A DNA stretch of 64,000 nucleotides from JALORV01 sp963754065 (GCA_963754065.1 CAVWFH010000009.1:1-64000); one strand, 5' to 3'. Counted from the first letter of the stretch, positions 24,977 through 34,436 are shown. Notes: generated from the sequence alone by a model not told the origin. A program made the numbers and translations.

Positions 24977-25327
24977 TCAGGCGGTGACGTCGGCCAGCTG
25001 GCCGGCCATCACGATGTTGGCGTGCAGGCCGGCAACGGCGGCGCCGGCAGCGGTCGACTTGCTCTTGCTGTGGCTGGTCAGCAGATTCCACACCATGTCA
25101 TCGTCGAAGCGGAAGCGCAGGATCAGCTGGTTGGAGCCGGCGATCTTCATCAATTGCGCCGGGGAGAGCTGGTCGATGATCGTCGCGACTTCTTCAGAGA
25201 CGCCCAGGCGGTACAGCGCCTGTGCCTTGTCGGCGCGGATCATGTGCTGGGCAAGCACCAGGTAGGCGAGGTTGGCCTCGCGGATTTCCTGGAGCAGTTG
25301 TTCGTTGCTGGCTGCGATGGTGCTCAT
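24977..25327 (-). CDS. flhD: flagellar master regulator FlhD
   Basis: The FlhD subunit (116 residues), partner of FlhC. Characteristic segments are LQEIREANLAYLVLAQHMI, the helix EEVATIIDQLSPAQLMKIAG and NQLILRFRFDDD. The start at 25327 is preceded by a strong AGGAGG. The Cys that forms an intersubunit disulfide in E. coli FlhD (Cys65, in NQLVCHF) is replaced here (NQLILRF), so dimer stability must come from other contacts. The C-terminus (TAAGAAVAGLHANIVMAGQL) is longer than in enterics, as is common in Betaproteobacteria. It is the first gene of the flhDC operon and divergent from fliT. Confidence 0.96.
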   Translation of the reverse strand: MSTIAASNEQLLQEIREANLAYLVLAQHMIRADKAQALYRLGVSEEVATIIDQLSPAQLMKIAGSNQLILRFRFDDDMVWNLLTSHSKSKSTAAGAAVAGLHANIVMAGQLADVTA

Positions 25328-25680
25328 GTGGGTCCCTCCTGCTGTTGGCCCGATGTGGCGGGCACGTTGGTTACGAAGTGACGCCATTGTGAGAATGGAT
25401 CCGTCCGCGTTGAATCGGTGCACTGCCCGACGGCACGTCGGCCCGCGTCCAGCCGCTGTGTAAGGCTTTTTCCTACACCGACCCTCGAGCTTGCAGCGAC
25501 GGCGTCACTGCCGGAGCGGCCGGGTGCGGCGAACGGGATCTGCGCACGCTCCGGCGTCGACATGCCCGCTTGAAAAGACGCAGGATTGACCGTCCACTTC
25601 GGCGATGTACGAGCCGCACGGCTCGCTAGAGTCCACGGCGTGGAGCAGAGGAGCGCTGCGGGCGCCGCAATGGAGAACAA
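25328..25680. other. divergent control region between flhD and fliT
   Basis: 353 bases with no gene. Apart from the AGGAGG ribosome-binding site of flhD there is little I can assign: I found no confident sigma-28 promoter and no clear sigma-70 pair. The length and the position upstream of a flagellar master operon make it a likely platform for several regulators. A run TGTAAGGCTTTTTCCTACA (25458-25476) is an imperfect inverted repeat around AAGGC/TTTTTCCT and could be an operator or weak terminator. Confidence 0.4.
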
Positions 25681-26022
25681 ATGCCGCCGGACGATGGGCA
25701 ACGTGCGAACACCGAACGGTGCTCGATGATCGAACACTATGAAGCGATCGCCGGCGCCAGTCGGCGCATGCTCGAAGCCGCGCGCGTCGAGGACTGGGAT
25801 GCCGTCGGACGCGAGGAGGAGACCTGCCGCCGTCTGATCGCACGACTCAAGCAGGCTCACGCCGACGGCCGCGTCGCGGCCGAACGACGACAGCGACTCG
25901 CGCTGCTGCGGATGATCCTCGCAGACGATGCCGAGATCAGGGAACTGTCGGAACCCTGGCTCAAGCAGCTGGAAGCGCTGCTGGCCGGCGGCCGCCGCAA
26001 CGACCGGCCTTCCGCGCGGTGA
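25681..26022 (+). CDS. fliT: FliT-like flagellar export chaperone
   Basis: A small helical protein (113 residues from ATG 25681, or 98 from ATG 25726, which matches family length better). The pattern HYEAIAGASRRMLEAA, then EDWDAVGREEETCRRLIARL is typical of FliT, the chaperone of the filament cap protein FliD that in enterics also binds FlhDC and reduces its activity. Its position next to flhDC rather than in a fliDST operon makes a regulatory role attractive, but this is inference. It is followed after 37 bases by the ycgR-like gene on the same strand. Confidence 0.65.
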   Translation: MPPDDGQRANTERCSMIEHYEAIAGASRRMLEAARVEDWDAVGREEETCRRLIARLKQAHADGRVAAERRQRLALLRMILADDAEIRELSEPWLKQLEALLAGGRRNDRPSAR

Positions 26023-26059
26023 CGGCCGCGCGCCGGACGGCCCCGAAGGCATTGATTCC

Positions 26060-26809
26060 ATGGGGATGACCTCGCCATTTCCCGAGCCGCCGTCGCCGTC
26101 GCTGGCGCGGTTCGTGGTCCGTTCGCGCGTCGAAATCGTGTCGGCGCTGCGGCAACTGCGCGATCTGCACCTGCTGGTGACGCTTTATTACGGCGATGAC
26201 ACTGCCTTTGCCGTCGGCAGCGTGCTCGATGTCCATGCCGGGGCCGACGAACTGATCGTCGACCTGACCGTGGACGCGAACGCGCGTTCGGCCATCGCGG
26301 CGGCGGGCACGCTGGTCATGGTCGGTTTCATCGACAACGTGAAGCTGCAGTTCACGACAGGGCGCGGGCAAGCACTCACACCCAACGGCGCCGCATTTCG
26401 GCTGCCGTTACCGCATGAGATGTTGCGACTGCAACGCCGGACCTCGTTGCGAGTGAAGACGCCGGCGCTGCTGTGCCATGTGCCCAGGGCCACCGGTTCC
26501 ATGCAGTACTACGCCTTGCGAGTGAGCGACCTCAGTCTCGGGGGCCTGTCGCTGCAGGGGCCGTGTGACCGCCATCTCTTTGCGGTTGATCGCGTGATTG
26601 AACGTTGCCAGATCCAGACCTCGAGTGGCCGCCGCGTGGACGTCACCTTGCGTGTGCGTCACATCGAGCCGCTGGTGGGCGAGCGCGACGCCGAACGGAT
26701 CGGCTGCGAATTCGTGGGTCTGACGGCCGCCATCCGGAACGGGTTGCAGCAGCTGATCGGCAGCGTCGCGCTGCCTGCAGAAACACCGGAGATGCGTCGC
26801 ACCGACTGA
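26060..26809 (+). CDS. ycgR: flagellar brake protein YcgR
   Basis: A 249-residue protein with an N-terminal YcgR domain (about 15-125) and a C-terminal PilZ domain (about 130-240). The c-di-GMP-binding motifs are complete: RLQRRTSLRVKTP and, about 35 residues later, DLSLGGLSL. In E. coli, YcgR loaded with c-di-GMP slows the motor and biases rotation. This one lies downstream of fliT and upstream of fliA, so its role in motility is well supported by context. The ATG at 26060 lacks a strong ribosome site; a second ATG two codons later is possible. Confidence 0.9.
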   Translation: MGMTSPFPEPPSPSLARFVVRSRVEIVSALRQLRDLHLLVTLYYGDDTAFAVGSVLDVHAGADELIVDLTVDANARSAIAAAGTLVMVGFIDNVKLQFTTGRGQALTPNGAAFRLPLPHEMLRLQRRTSLRVKTPALLCHVPRATGSMQYYALRVSDLSLGGLSLQGPCDRHLFAVDRVIERCQIQTSSGRRVDVTLRVRHIEPLVGERDAERIGCEFVGLTAAIRNGLQQLIGSVALPAETPEMRRTD

Positions 26810-26931
26810 GCGGGGATGTCCTCAGGGGTGCGTAACGACGGCTTTGACGGGCTTCGCCGTCGACTTGCAGGCGTGAGGGAGAGGCGGCGCCACCGTGATG
26901 GCGACTTGCCGGGTACGACCCGGTCGTTGAC

Positions 26932-27363
26932 TTAGCTGGTCGCCGGACGCGGCAGCAGGGCCCGCGCACCGTACATCTCGATCCAGGTCCGTTCGTACTG
27001 TGCACCGGTGCCGATCCACGCGACGGTGCCGACCGACAACGCGGACGTGTAAAGCGACGCAATGCGATCCGCGGTATCGCCCTTGCACTTCAGCCGGACG
27101 GCGGCCAGCAGGTGCATGTGGCCCTCGGCGAACCGGCGCTCCACGACGCGCATGCCGCGTGCATAAGGCAGTAGAGACTCCGGCAGGCCGGCAATGCCGC
27201 GCCGGCCTTCGATGGCACGGGCCGACGTGTCCTCGAACCACACGTACAGATCGCGCTCGGCCAACTCCGACGTGCGTTCCGCCGTCACGGGCTGATGCAT
27301 CGTGTCCACCAATGGGCGCGTGGCGATTTCGGCGAGTTGCTTCATGAGTTTGGCGCGTGTCAT
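26932..27363 (-). CDS. conserved-looking hypothetical protein in the flagellar control region
   Basis: A 143-residue soluble protein (start at 27363; another Met 12 codons upstream is possible; neither has a clear ribosome-binding site). Features: ELAERDLYVWFEDTSARAIEG in the middle, then RGMRVVERRFAEGHMHLLAAV and WIGTGAQYERTWIEMYGARALLP. One Cys, no membrane segment, no signal. I do not recognise a family. It is transcribed against ycgR and divergent from fliA, whose start is 266 bases away. Because the region is compact and codon use matches its neighbours, it is probably a real gene. Confidence 0.6.
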   Translation of the reverse strand: MTRAKLMKQLAEIATRPLVDTMHQPVTAERTSELAERDLYVWFEDTSARAIEGRRGIAGLPESLLPYARGMRVVERRFAEGHMHLLAAVRLKCKGDTADRIASLYTSALSVGTVAWIGTGAQYERTWIEMYGARALLPRPATS

Positions 27364-27628
27364 TGGGCGAGAGTCCGGTTGCTGCATGAACTCTTGCATC
27401 GGTTGGAGCGCTGGCGCGCTTGAGCAGCGCTCGCTCGGGAATGGGACTGCAACAGGGCGCATTTCGAACCGCGCCGACGAGCGGTCGATCGCCCTCATCC
27501 GAACGACTGGGTGCTCGAGGAAATTTCGCCGTCCCCCCTTAAATGTCCGGGCTTCTTGCCGATATTCGCCGCTTCGCGAAACGCACTGCCCCCGAAGAAT
27601 GCGGGTCATCGGGTCATCGGGGTCGGTC

Positions 27629-28366
27629 GTGAAAAACGAAGCGTTCCTTTACAGCTACACGTCTCCGCGACTGTTCGAGCGGCACGACTATGTGCGTCGC
27701 TACACGCCGCTGGTACGCCGTATTGCGCATCAGATGGTCGCCAAGCTTCCGGCCAACGTCGAACTCGACGACATGATCCAGGCCGGCATGATGGGTCTGA
27801 TGGATGCGATCTGCCGCTACGAGGAGTCGCAAGGTACGCAGTTCGAGGTGTATGCCTCGCAGCGAGTGCGTGGCGCGATGCTGGATGAGCTGCGCGCCAA
27901 TGACTGGCTGCCGCGCTCGGCACGCAAGAGCCAGCGTGACATCGAAAATGCGATCCACCGGCTCGAAGGCAAGCTGATGCGTGCGCCGCATGAAGCTGAA
28001 ATCGCCGAGGAACTCGGCCTGCCGATCGCCGATTATCGCGAGATGCTCAGCGAAGCGCGCGGGTCCCAGCTGGTGTATCTCGACGATCTCGGCAGCTTCG
28101 ACGACGACGACGATTACCTGGAGCGCCACTTTGTCGTCAACGGAAGCGAGCCCAGCGAACTGCTGCGTGACAAGCGTTTCCGCCATGCGCTGGTCGCGGC
28201 CATCGACGAACTGCCGGAACGCGAAAAGCTGCTGATGAGCCTGTATTACGAGCAGGACCTGAATCTGCGCGAAATCGGTGCGGTGATGGGCATTACCGAG
28301 TCGCGCGTCTGCCAGCTGCACAGCCAGGCGGTGGCGCGCCTTCGGTCCAAGCTCAAGAACTGGTAG
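27629..28366 (+). CDS. fliA: flagellar sigma factor FliA (sigma-28)
   Basis: A 245-residue sigma-70-family factor that directs RNA polymerase to late flagellar genes. Regions follow in order: region 2 (YVRRYTPLVRRIAHQMVAKLP, then DDMIQAGMMGLMDAICRYE and YASQRVRGAMLDELR), region 3 (RKSQRDIENAIHRLEGKL), and region 4 with helix-turn-helix (LREIGAVMGITESRVCQLHSQ). A GTG start at 27629 is chosen; an in-frame ATG at 27599 would add ten residues. An acidic DDDDD run between regions 3 and 4 is a local peculiarity. Its anti-sigma factor gene flgM lies close by on the opposite strand. Confidence 0.96.
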   Translation: MKNEAFLYSYTSPRLFERHDYVRRYTPLVRRIAHQMVAKLPANVELDDMIQAGMMGLMDAICRYEESQGTQFEVYASQRVRGAMLDELRANDWLPRSARKSQRDIENAIHRLEGKLMRAPHEAEIAEELGLPIADYREMLSEARGSQLVYLDDLGSFDDDDDYLERHFVVNGSEPSELLRDKRFRHALVAAIDELPEREKLLMSLYYEQDLNLREIGAVMGITESRVCQLHSQAVARLRSKLKNW

Positions 28367-28440
28367 TCATCATCTGAACTGGCTGCGCGCGCTGACCGCG
28401 CGGCCAGGCAAGGTCGATGTCCGCGCCGTCGCGCAGTCGA

Positions 28441-28764
28441 TCAGTCGGGATCCGCGGCGCGGACGGCGGCCATCCGCCCCGTGACGGCCGAAGCATGTGA
28501 AGACCCCAGGCTACTGATTGCATGACCACCATCAAGGGCCGCCAGTTGCGCCGCCTCTCGTGCGAAACGCTCCAGTTCATCGCAGCCGGAGCGCCGCATC
28601 GCACGCAGCGCGTTGGCCTGAGGGGCCAGCAGCCGCAGCAGGTGTTCCTTCCGATTGCCGGCATCGACCAGACGTGCGGCATCGTTCGCGACCAGTGCGT
28701 CGCTTTCGTCGTGGAGCGCATGGATCAGTTCGGAAAACAGCCGCGCGGCCGGATTGTCACCCAT
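28441..28764 (-). CDS. flgN: FlgN-like flagellar export chaperone
   Basis: A 107-residue helical protein in the position and with the character of FlgN, the chaperone for hook-filament junction proteins FlgK and FlgL. The N-terminal LFSELIHALHDESDALVAND and the following RKEHLLRLLAPQANALRAM fit the family pattern. It starts three bases after the stop of flgM, the usual flgMN arrangement. The sequence is diverged, so the assignment rests partly on context. Confidence 0.75.
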   Translation of the reverse strand: MGDNPAARLFSELIHALHDESDALVANDAARLVDAGNRKEHLLRLLAPQANALRAMRRSGCDELERFAREAAQLAALDGGHAISSLGSSHASAVTGRMAAVRAADPD

Positions 28765-28767
28765 GGC

Positions 28768-29031
28768 TCAGTGCCTCCGGCCCGGGGCGATTGCTGCGAG
28801 GACGCCTGCAGCCACCTCGTCGGTATCGGCGACGTAGCGGCCCGCCCTGATGACCTCCTGCACGGCCGCCACGCGAATTCCGTCGATGCCCTTGCCCATG
28901 AGCATCTGGAGGCGGGCCGCCATCCCGGACCAGCGGGCGGTTTCGGCGCGGGCAACGGCCGGGGAGGGAAGGCCGGCCAGCGGACCGATCCAGTCGCATC
29001 TGAGGGCTTCGGGCAGCAGGGTCGTTTTCAT
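28768..29031 (-). CDS. flgM: anti-sigma-28 factor FlgM
   Basis: An 87-residue protein of FlgM type, which binds FliA until it is exported through the finished hook-basal body. The C-terminal half carries the expected sigma-binding helices (VAAVQEVIRAGRYVADTDEVAAGVL), while the N-terminal half is less conserved. It is followed immediately by flgN and preceded by a sigma-28-like promoter at 29059-29085, giving the usual feedback loop. Confidence 0.82.
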   Translation of the reverse strand: MKTTLLPEALRCDWIGPLAGLPSPAVARAETARWSGMAARLQMLMGKGIDGIRVAAVQEVIRAGRYVADTDEVAAGVLAAIAPGRRH

Positions 29032-29058
29032 GGACGCATCGCAAGGTCGATGCGTCGG

Positions 29059-29085
29059 AGTTCGGCACGCGCGCAGGGATCTTTA
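29059..29085 (-). promoter_or_regulatory. sigma-28 (FliA) promoter of flgMN
   Basis: On the minus strand TAAAGATC and GCCGAACT are separated by exactly eleven bases, matching the FliA consensus TAAAGTTT-N11-GCCGATAA at 11 of 16 positions including all of TAAAG and GCCGA. It ends 28 bases upstream of the flgM start, so the transcript leader would be short. Confidence 0.6.
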
Positions 29086-29213
29086 GTCACCCGTATCGGC
29101 AAACCGGGGTCCCATGGACTTGCTCCGGCGATTGTCGACGCGTCTGCACGCTCGGCCTGCGGCAGGCGTGGAGTATTCTTGATTCGACTTCAATTGCCCT
29201 GCGCCGCACACGC

Positions 29214-32200
29214 GTGTCCGACACTACGACCCGGCTCCGACGCCCCGCATCGCCCTCAACGCGGCGCGGCGCCGTTGCCTTGGTTGCGCCGGACGTGATG
29301 TCGGGCGACCGCGCTCTGGCGCTGGGCGTTCCGACTGTGGCCGGACTTGGCGCCGCCGCGGCTCCGCCGCAACGTTCTGCGTTCACCGCAGCCCCCGGCT
29401 TGGCGTACTTCGAGGACTGTCCGGACGCGATCCTGCGTTTCAATGCCGAGCGGCGCGTCGTCTACGCGAATCCCGCGGTCGAGCGCGCGACGGCGGTGTC
29501 GCGCTGGCAGTTCATGGAACATCGGCTCGAGGATGTCGAGCACTTCGCAGAATTCGCTCCGCTGTGGAACGAGAGTCTGGCCGCCGTGCTGGAGACGCAG
29601 GAAGGGCGATGGTTCAAGTTTTCGTATCCGCACCCGACGGGACCGAAGCTGTTCGATGTGCGCCTGCAGATAGAAACCGGAGTCGAACCAGCGCACACGC
29701 ATGTGACCGCCGTGCTGCGCGACATCACCGTGCCCAAGTCGGCGATGCGCGCGACACGCGCAGCCGCCGAGTTCGTCGAGGACCTGCTGGCGAGCGCCAC
29801 CATCGGCATCAGCGTGCTCGACCGCGATTGCGTCTATCGGGTGTGGAATGAGCATCTCGAAACGCTGCTGGGCGTACCGGCCGATGCGGTCCTCGGCAAG
29901 GCATTTCACGACGCGCCGGGGCTCGCCGCACTGGCCGGGCTGGGTATCGAATTGCAGCGGCTGGCGAGCGGAGTGGCCCGCATCCCGATGGAAGTCGAAG
30001 CCCGCTTTCCCGACGGCGAGCGGCCGTGGGTTCGGGTCAAGCTCACCCCGGTGTTCGATGCCAATGGCCGCTTCGATGGCGTGTTCATCACCGTCGAACG
30101 CGTCGATCGTGAGCATTTCGCCGAAGGTTCGCTGACCGCGTTGCGGCGCGCGCTCGAGCGCGTCGGCGAAATGGTGCTCGAAGTCGACCGGCATGGCACC
30201 GTCGTCGACGCCAATGAGACGGCCCTGTCGACTCTGGGCTACGAGCGCGACGCCCTGCGCGGCCTGTCGCTCGGCTCGATCGATGCCGGCATGGGCGCGG
30301 GTGAATTCGAAACACTTTACGAGCAGTTGCTGGCGCGCGGGGCCTTCCAGGGCGAAGCGACGTACCGGACGCGGTTCGGTTCGACCTTTCCGGTCGAGGT
30401 GGTGGTGCAGCGGGTCGAGCAGAGCGGCCGCGAGTTCATCCTGCTGCTGGCACGCGACGCCACGGAACGCAAGCGGGCCGAGGACGCGCTGACCGAGAGC
30501 GCCGAGCGGTTTCGGGCATTGTTCGACGAAAGCCCGGTGGCGGCGCTGCTGCTCGATGCGAGCTTCCGCGTGATCGGCGCCAATCGCGCGGCGAGCGAGA
30601 CCGTCGGCTATGCGATCGAAGAGCTGATGGGGCACGACCCGGAGATGCTGGTGCTCCCGGACGATCAGCCCGGCTATCGCAGAATGCGCGAGCAGCTGCT
30701 CGGCGACGTCGTGCAGAGCGAAGCGGCGGAGCGCCGCTTCGTGCATCGCGACGGCCGGCTGGTCTGGTCTAAATTGAATGTCCGCTCGGTGGCCGCAGGC
30801 GGTGGCTTGCGTCACTACCTGGTGGTGCTGGAAAACTTCACCGATCGCAAGATCTTCGAGGAACAGTTGCAGGTGGCGCTGCGCGACCAGCAGACGTTGT
30901 TTGAAACGATGTCGGTCGGCGTGGCACAGACCATGTCGGGCAAGATCCTTCTGGCGAACCGCGAGTTTGCCGACATGTTCGGCTACCGCGACGGCCAGGT
31001 CATCGGCATGCCGCTGTGGGACCTGACCATTGATCGCGACAACCGCATGCCGAACGAGATCTCGGGCATGCCGGTGGTGCGCGCCAACCAGACGACCAGC
31101 GCCGAGGTCGTGTTGTTCCGCAAGGACGGCGAGCCGATCTGGTGCCTGGTGCAGGCGCGCCCGATCCAGTCCGAGACGCCGGGGCTCGAGTCGCTGCGCG
31201 AGGCCATTTACACCTTCCAGAATATTTCGGAGATGAAGCGGCAGCGCGAGGCCCTCAGCCGTTCGCTGCTGGAACTCAACGTCGTGCTCGACGCGACCTC
31301 GATGGGCGTGATGCACTTGCAGGACGATCGGGTCGCGCGCTGCAACGCGCAGGCACAGCTGATGTTCGGGCGCCCGGGTGCCGAACTGGTCGGCACTCCG
31401 GTCGGCGCGCTGTTTTCGTCCGAGGCCGATTACTTCGAGGCGATCACGCCGCTGCGCGCGCAGCTGGTGACGGGAGCTCCGGCGTCGTTCGAAGGACTGA
31501 TGCGGGGCAGCAGCGGCACCTTCTGGGGCCTGGTGTCCCTGAGAAAGGTGGACGCCAAGGTCGGTGCGCAGGGAATGATCGCGTCGATCCTCGACATCTC
31601 CGAGCGCAAGAAGCAGGAAGAGGAACTGCACACGGCGCTGGCGCAGCAGCAGCTGATCTTCGACACGGCGCTGGTAGGGCTGCTCTTCGTGCGCGATGGC
31701 CGGCCGGTGCGGGCCAACAGCGCGATGGAGGATCTGCTGGCCTGCGAGCCCGGTGGCCTGGTCAAGCAGATCCAGCTCTTCACACACCCGACCGATCACC
31801 TGCTGCTGGCCAGCCTGGCCGAACACTATCCGCGCATCCGCGATACCGGCGCCTGCGAGTTCGAGCTCTACATGTACCGGCGCAAGGCCGACCCGATCTG
31901 GGTCGCGGTGCAGGGGCGTGCTGTCAATCCCGAGCGCCCGGAACTCGGCTACATCTTCGCCTTCGTCGACATCGACGAACGCAAGCGCTCGGAGCGTGAG
32001 CTGCGATCGACACTGACGGAACTGCAGCTGATCTTCGACAACGCGCTGGTCGCAATGCTGTACGTGTCGAACGACCTCATCCTGAAGGCAAACGCCGCGA
32101 CCGAGCGCCTGTTCGGCTATGACCCGCGCGACTATTCCGAGCTCGTGGTCTCCACGCTGTTCGCGCTGCCGGCCGACTGGGAGCAGGTCAGTGCGGAAGC

Positions 32201-33794
32201 CATGGAAGCCGGTGAGGACGAGCGCTATTCCTTCGAGCTGCTGATGCGCCGTGCCGACGGCAGCACCTTCTGGTGCGCCGGCAACGGCCGGCCGCTCGAG
32301 CCCGGCGTACCCGAGCGCGGCCTGATCCTCTCGCTGATGGACGTCGATGCGCGCCGCCGTTCAGAGGAGGAACTGCGGCGCGTGCGCAACTACCTCGACC
32401 TCGTCGTTGAGAACCTGCCGGTGCTGGTGTCGGTGCGCGAAGCCGAAACCGGCCGCTTCGTCAGTCTGAACCGTGCCGGCGAGCAGATCACCGGACTGTC
32501 GCGCCATCAGGTCGTCGGCCGCACCTGGCGCGAGGTCTATGCGCGCCAGTTCGCCGATCTCTACGCCGAGCTGGACCGCAAGGCATTGGCGACCGGTTCG
32601 CAGGTCGACCGGCCGCGCGACGTGATGCTGCGCGCCGATGGCAAGCGCCTGACCGTGAACCAGCGCGTCGTGCCGCTGTTCGAGGCCGAGCCCGGAGTCG
32701 AATCGCATCCGCGGTATGTGATGTCGATCATCGACGACCTGACCGAGGAAGTCCGCGCCGAGGTCGCGTTGCGCGAGACCGAGGCGCGCTTCCGCCAGTT
32801 TGCGGAGAACATCGACCAGCTCGTGTTCATCATGACGGGGGACTTCTCGAGCGTGCTCTACGTGAACCCGCGCTACCAGTCGCTGGTGGGAGCACCGGTC
32901 GAGGAACTGGTCGAGAATCCGCGCCACGCGCTGCGGCACGTGGTCAGCGAAGACGCGCCGTTGCTGCTGCGCATGCTGCCACGGCTGGTCGCGCGCATGC
33001 GCCGGCTGTTGCGATCGGAGTTCACGGTCCGCATCAATCACCCGACGCGTGGTGTCTGCATGATCAGCGTGCGGTTGAATCCGGTGCGGATGGAAGACGG
33101 CGCGATCCGCGTGTTCGGCGTCGCAGACGACGTGACCGAACGCGAGGCGGCCGAGCGCCAGCGCATGGAGGAGGTCGTCAAGCAGCGCGACATCCTGGTG
33201 CGAGAAGTCCACCACCGCATCAAGAACAACCTGCAGGGCGTGGCGGGGCTGATCCAGCAGGCGGCTGTGGCACGGCCGGAAGTCGCCGCCGCACTCGAGG
33301 AAGCCGCCGCGCAGATCCAGGCGATCGCGCAGGTACACGGCCTGCAGATCCGCGCGACCGGCACGCTGCCGGTGCTTGGGGTCGCGCAGGGCATTTTCCA
33401 GAACCTCGCGAGCATGTTCGGGGTCGAGATCCGGTTCGAGCCTCCGCCGCCGGATCTGTGGCGTTTCGGCCTGCCGGAAAACGAAGCCGTGCCGCTGGCG
33501 CTGGTCATCAACGAACTGGGGACCAATGCGATCAAGCACCGCGCCAGCCGTACCGACGCGATCTGTGTGCGGGTCGCTTCACGGCCCGATGGCATGGAGT
33601 TCGTGATCGAGAATCCCGGGAAGCTGAAGCCGGGCTTCAGCTTCGCCGACATCGCCGCCAGCGTGTCGGGACTCGGTCTGGTCAAGGCCCTGCTGCCGCG
33701 CCGCGGTGCGAAGCTGTCGATCGATACCGCCGGCAGCACGGTACTGGCACGACTGCAATTGTTCCCGCCGGCCGTCCGCGAGGAGAATGTCTGA
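29214..33794 (+). CDS. soluble sensor histidine kinase with about ten PAS domains (HisKA_2 type)
   Basis: A 1526-residue cytoplasmic sensor kinase. No membrane helix is seen. From about residue 60 to 1310 it is a chain of roughly ten PAS units, each 110-130 residues and many closing with a PAC-like signature such as ITVPKSA, DATERKRAE, NFTDRKIFEE, DISERKKQEEE, DIDERKRSE and DVTEREAAER. Then follow a HisKA_2 phosphoacceptor domain with His near 1332 (VREVHHRIKNNLQG) and an ATPase domain with N-box NELGTNAIKH and G-box SGLGLVKALLP. HisKA_2 kinases often pair with ANTAR or PhyR-type outputs, and the next gene is an ANTAR-type regulator. A GTG start at 29214 is used; an ATG at 29299 is possible. 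Neighbouring PAS units (third to sixth) look alike, suggesting internal duplication. Confidence 0.9.
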   Translation: MSDTTTRLRRPASPSTRRGAVALVAPDVMSGDRALALGVPTVAGLGAAAAPPQRSAFTAAPGLAYFEDCPDAILRFNAERRVVYANPAVERATAVSRWQFMEHRLEDVEHFAEFAPLWNESLAAVLETQEGRWFKFSYPHPTGPKLFDVRLQIETGVEPAHTHVTAVLRDITVPKSAMRATRAAAEFVEDLLASATIGISVLDRDCVYRVWNEHLETLLGVPADAVLGKAFHDAPGLAALAGLGIELQRLASGVARIPMEVEARFPDGERPWVRVKLTPVFDANGRFDGVFITVERVDREHFAEGSLTALRRALERVGEMVLEVDRHGTVVDANETALSTLGYERDALRGLSLGSIDAGMGAGEFETLYEQLLARGAFQGEATYRTRFGSTFPVEVVVQRVEQSGREFILLLARDATERKRAEDALTESAERFRALFDESPVAALLLDASFRVIGANRAASETVGYAIEELMGHDPEMLVLPDDQPGYRRMREQLLGDVVQSEAAERRFVHRDGRLVWSKLNVRSVAAGGGLRHYLVVLENFTDRKIFEEQLQVALRDQQTLFETMSVGVAQTMSGKILLANREFADMFGYRDGQVIGMPLWDLTIDRDNRMPNEISGMPVVRANQTTSAEVVLFRKDGEPIWCLVQARPIQSETPGLESLREAIYTFQNISEMKRQREALSRSLLELNVVLDATSMGVMHLQDDRVARCNAQAQLMFGRPGAELVGTPVGALFSSEADYFEAITPLRAQLVTGAPASFEGLMRGSSGTFWGLVSLRKVDAKVGAQGMIASILDISERKKQEEELHTALAQQQLIFDTALVGLLFVRDGRPVRANSAMEDLLACEPGGLVKQIQLFTHPTDHLLLASLAEHYPRIRDTGACEFELYMYRRKADPIWVAVQGRAVNPERPELGYIFAFVDIDERKRSERELRSTLTELQLIFDNALVAMLYVSNDLILKANAATERLFGYDPRDYSELVVSTLFALPADWEQVSAEAMEAGEDERYSFELLMRRADGSTFWCAGNGRPLEPGVPERGLILSLMDVDARRRSEEELRRVRNYLDLVVENLPVLVSVREAETGRFVSLNRAGEQITGLSRHQVVGRTWREVYARQFADLYAELDRKALATGSQVDRPRDVMLRADGKRLTVNQRVVPLFEAEPGVESHPRYVMSIIDDLTEEVRAEVALRETEARFRQFAENIDQLVFIMTGDFSSVLYVNPRYQSLVGAPVEELVENPRHALRHVVSEDAPLLLRMLPRLVARMRRLLRSEFTVRINHPTRGVCMISVRLNPVRMEDGAIRVFGVADDVTEREAAERQRMEEVVKQRDILVREVHHRIKNNLQGVAGLIQQAAVARPEVAAALEEAAAQIQAIAQVHGLQIRATGTLPVLGVAQGIFQNLASMFGVEIRFEPPPPDLWRFGLPENEAVPLALVINELGTNAIKHRASRTDAICVRVASRPDGMEFVIENPGKLKPGFSFADIAASVSGLGLVKALLPRRGAKLSIDTAGSTVLARLQLFPPAVREENV

Positions 33795-33842
33795 GGCACG
33801 GCGACGAGCGATCAACGCCGTCGACGTGCACCCAAGCGAGCC

Positions 33843-34436
33843 ATGATGAACGAACAGCAACCCCTGATACTCGTGGTCGACGACGACCGTCTTGTTCTGG
33901 CCACCCTGGTCGCAGGCCTGAAGCAGGCCGGCTTCGAGGTGATCGAGGCCGACAACGGCGATGATGCAATCCTGCTGGCACGCAAGTACAAGCCCAGCCT
34001 GGCCATCCTCGACATGCGCATGCAGGGCAAGTCGGGCATGGACGTCGCACGCTACCTCGCGGCCAATACCAGCACCGGATTCATGTTCCTGTCGGCCTTC
34101 GGCGATGCCGATATCGTCGAGGAAGCGACCCGTATGGGAGCGCTCGGCTACCTGGTCAAGCCACTCGATGTACGCCAGATCGTTCCGGCGGTGCGCGCAG
34201 CGCTGGCGCGCTGGGAGGAAATGCGGGTCTCGCCGGCCATCTCGGCGGACAGCGGCGGCGCGCCTGGTCGCGACGAATACATCGCGATCGGCATCCTGAT
34301 GGAACGGTTGCGCATCGACTACGACCGGGCACTCGAGGCGCTACGCGCGCAGGCCCGCGCTGAAGGGACCACGGCGGCGCAGCTGGCCTCCACCATGGTC
34401 GACGCGGCAAACCGTCTCAACTCCATCCCACGCTAA
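33843..34436 (+). CDS. response regulator with ANTAR-type output domain
   Basis: A 197-residue regulator. The receiver has the acidic pocket in LVVDDDRLV, phosphoacceptor Asp57 in AILDMRMQGKSG and Lys in YLVKPLDV. The C-terminal part (about 135-197: IAIGILMERLRIDYDRALEA, then LRAQARAEGTTAAQLASTMV) has the helical pattern of ANTAR domains, which bind paired RNA hairpins and prevent transcription termination. It follows the HisKA_2 kinase by 48 bases on the same strand, a natural kinase/regulator pair. No obvious ANTAR-target hairpin pair was identified in the window. The start ATG at 33843 is followed by a second ATG codon. Confidence 0.85.
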   Translation: MMNEQQPLILVVDDDRLVLATLVAGLKQAGFEVIEADNGDDAILLARKYKPSLAILDMRMQGKSGMDVARYLAANTSTGFMFLSAFGDADIVEEATRMGALGYLVKPLDVRQIVPAVRAALARWEEMRVSPAISADSGGAPGRDEYIAIGILMERLRIDYDRALEALRAQARAEGTTAAQLASTMVDAANRLNSIPR

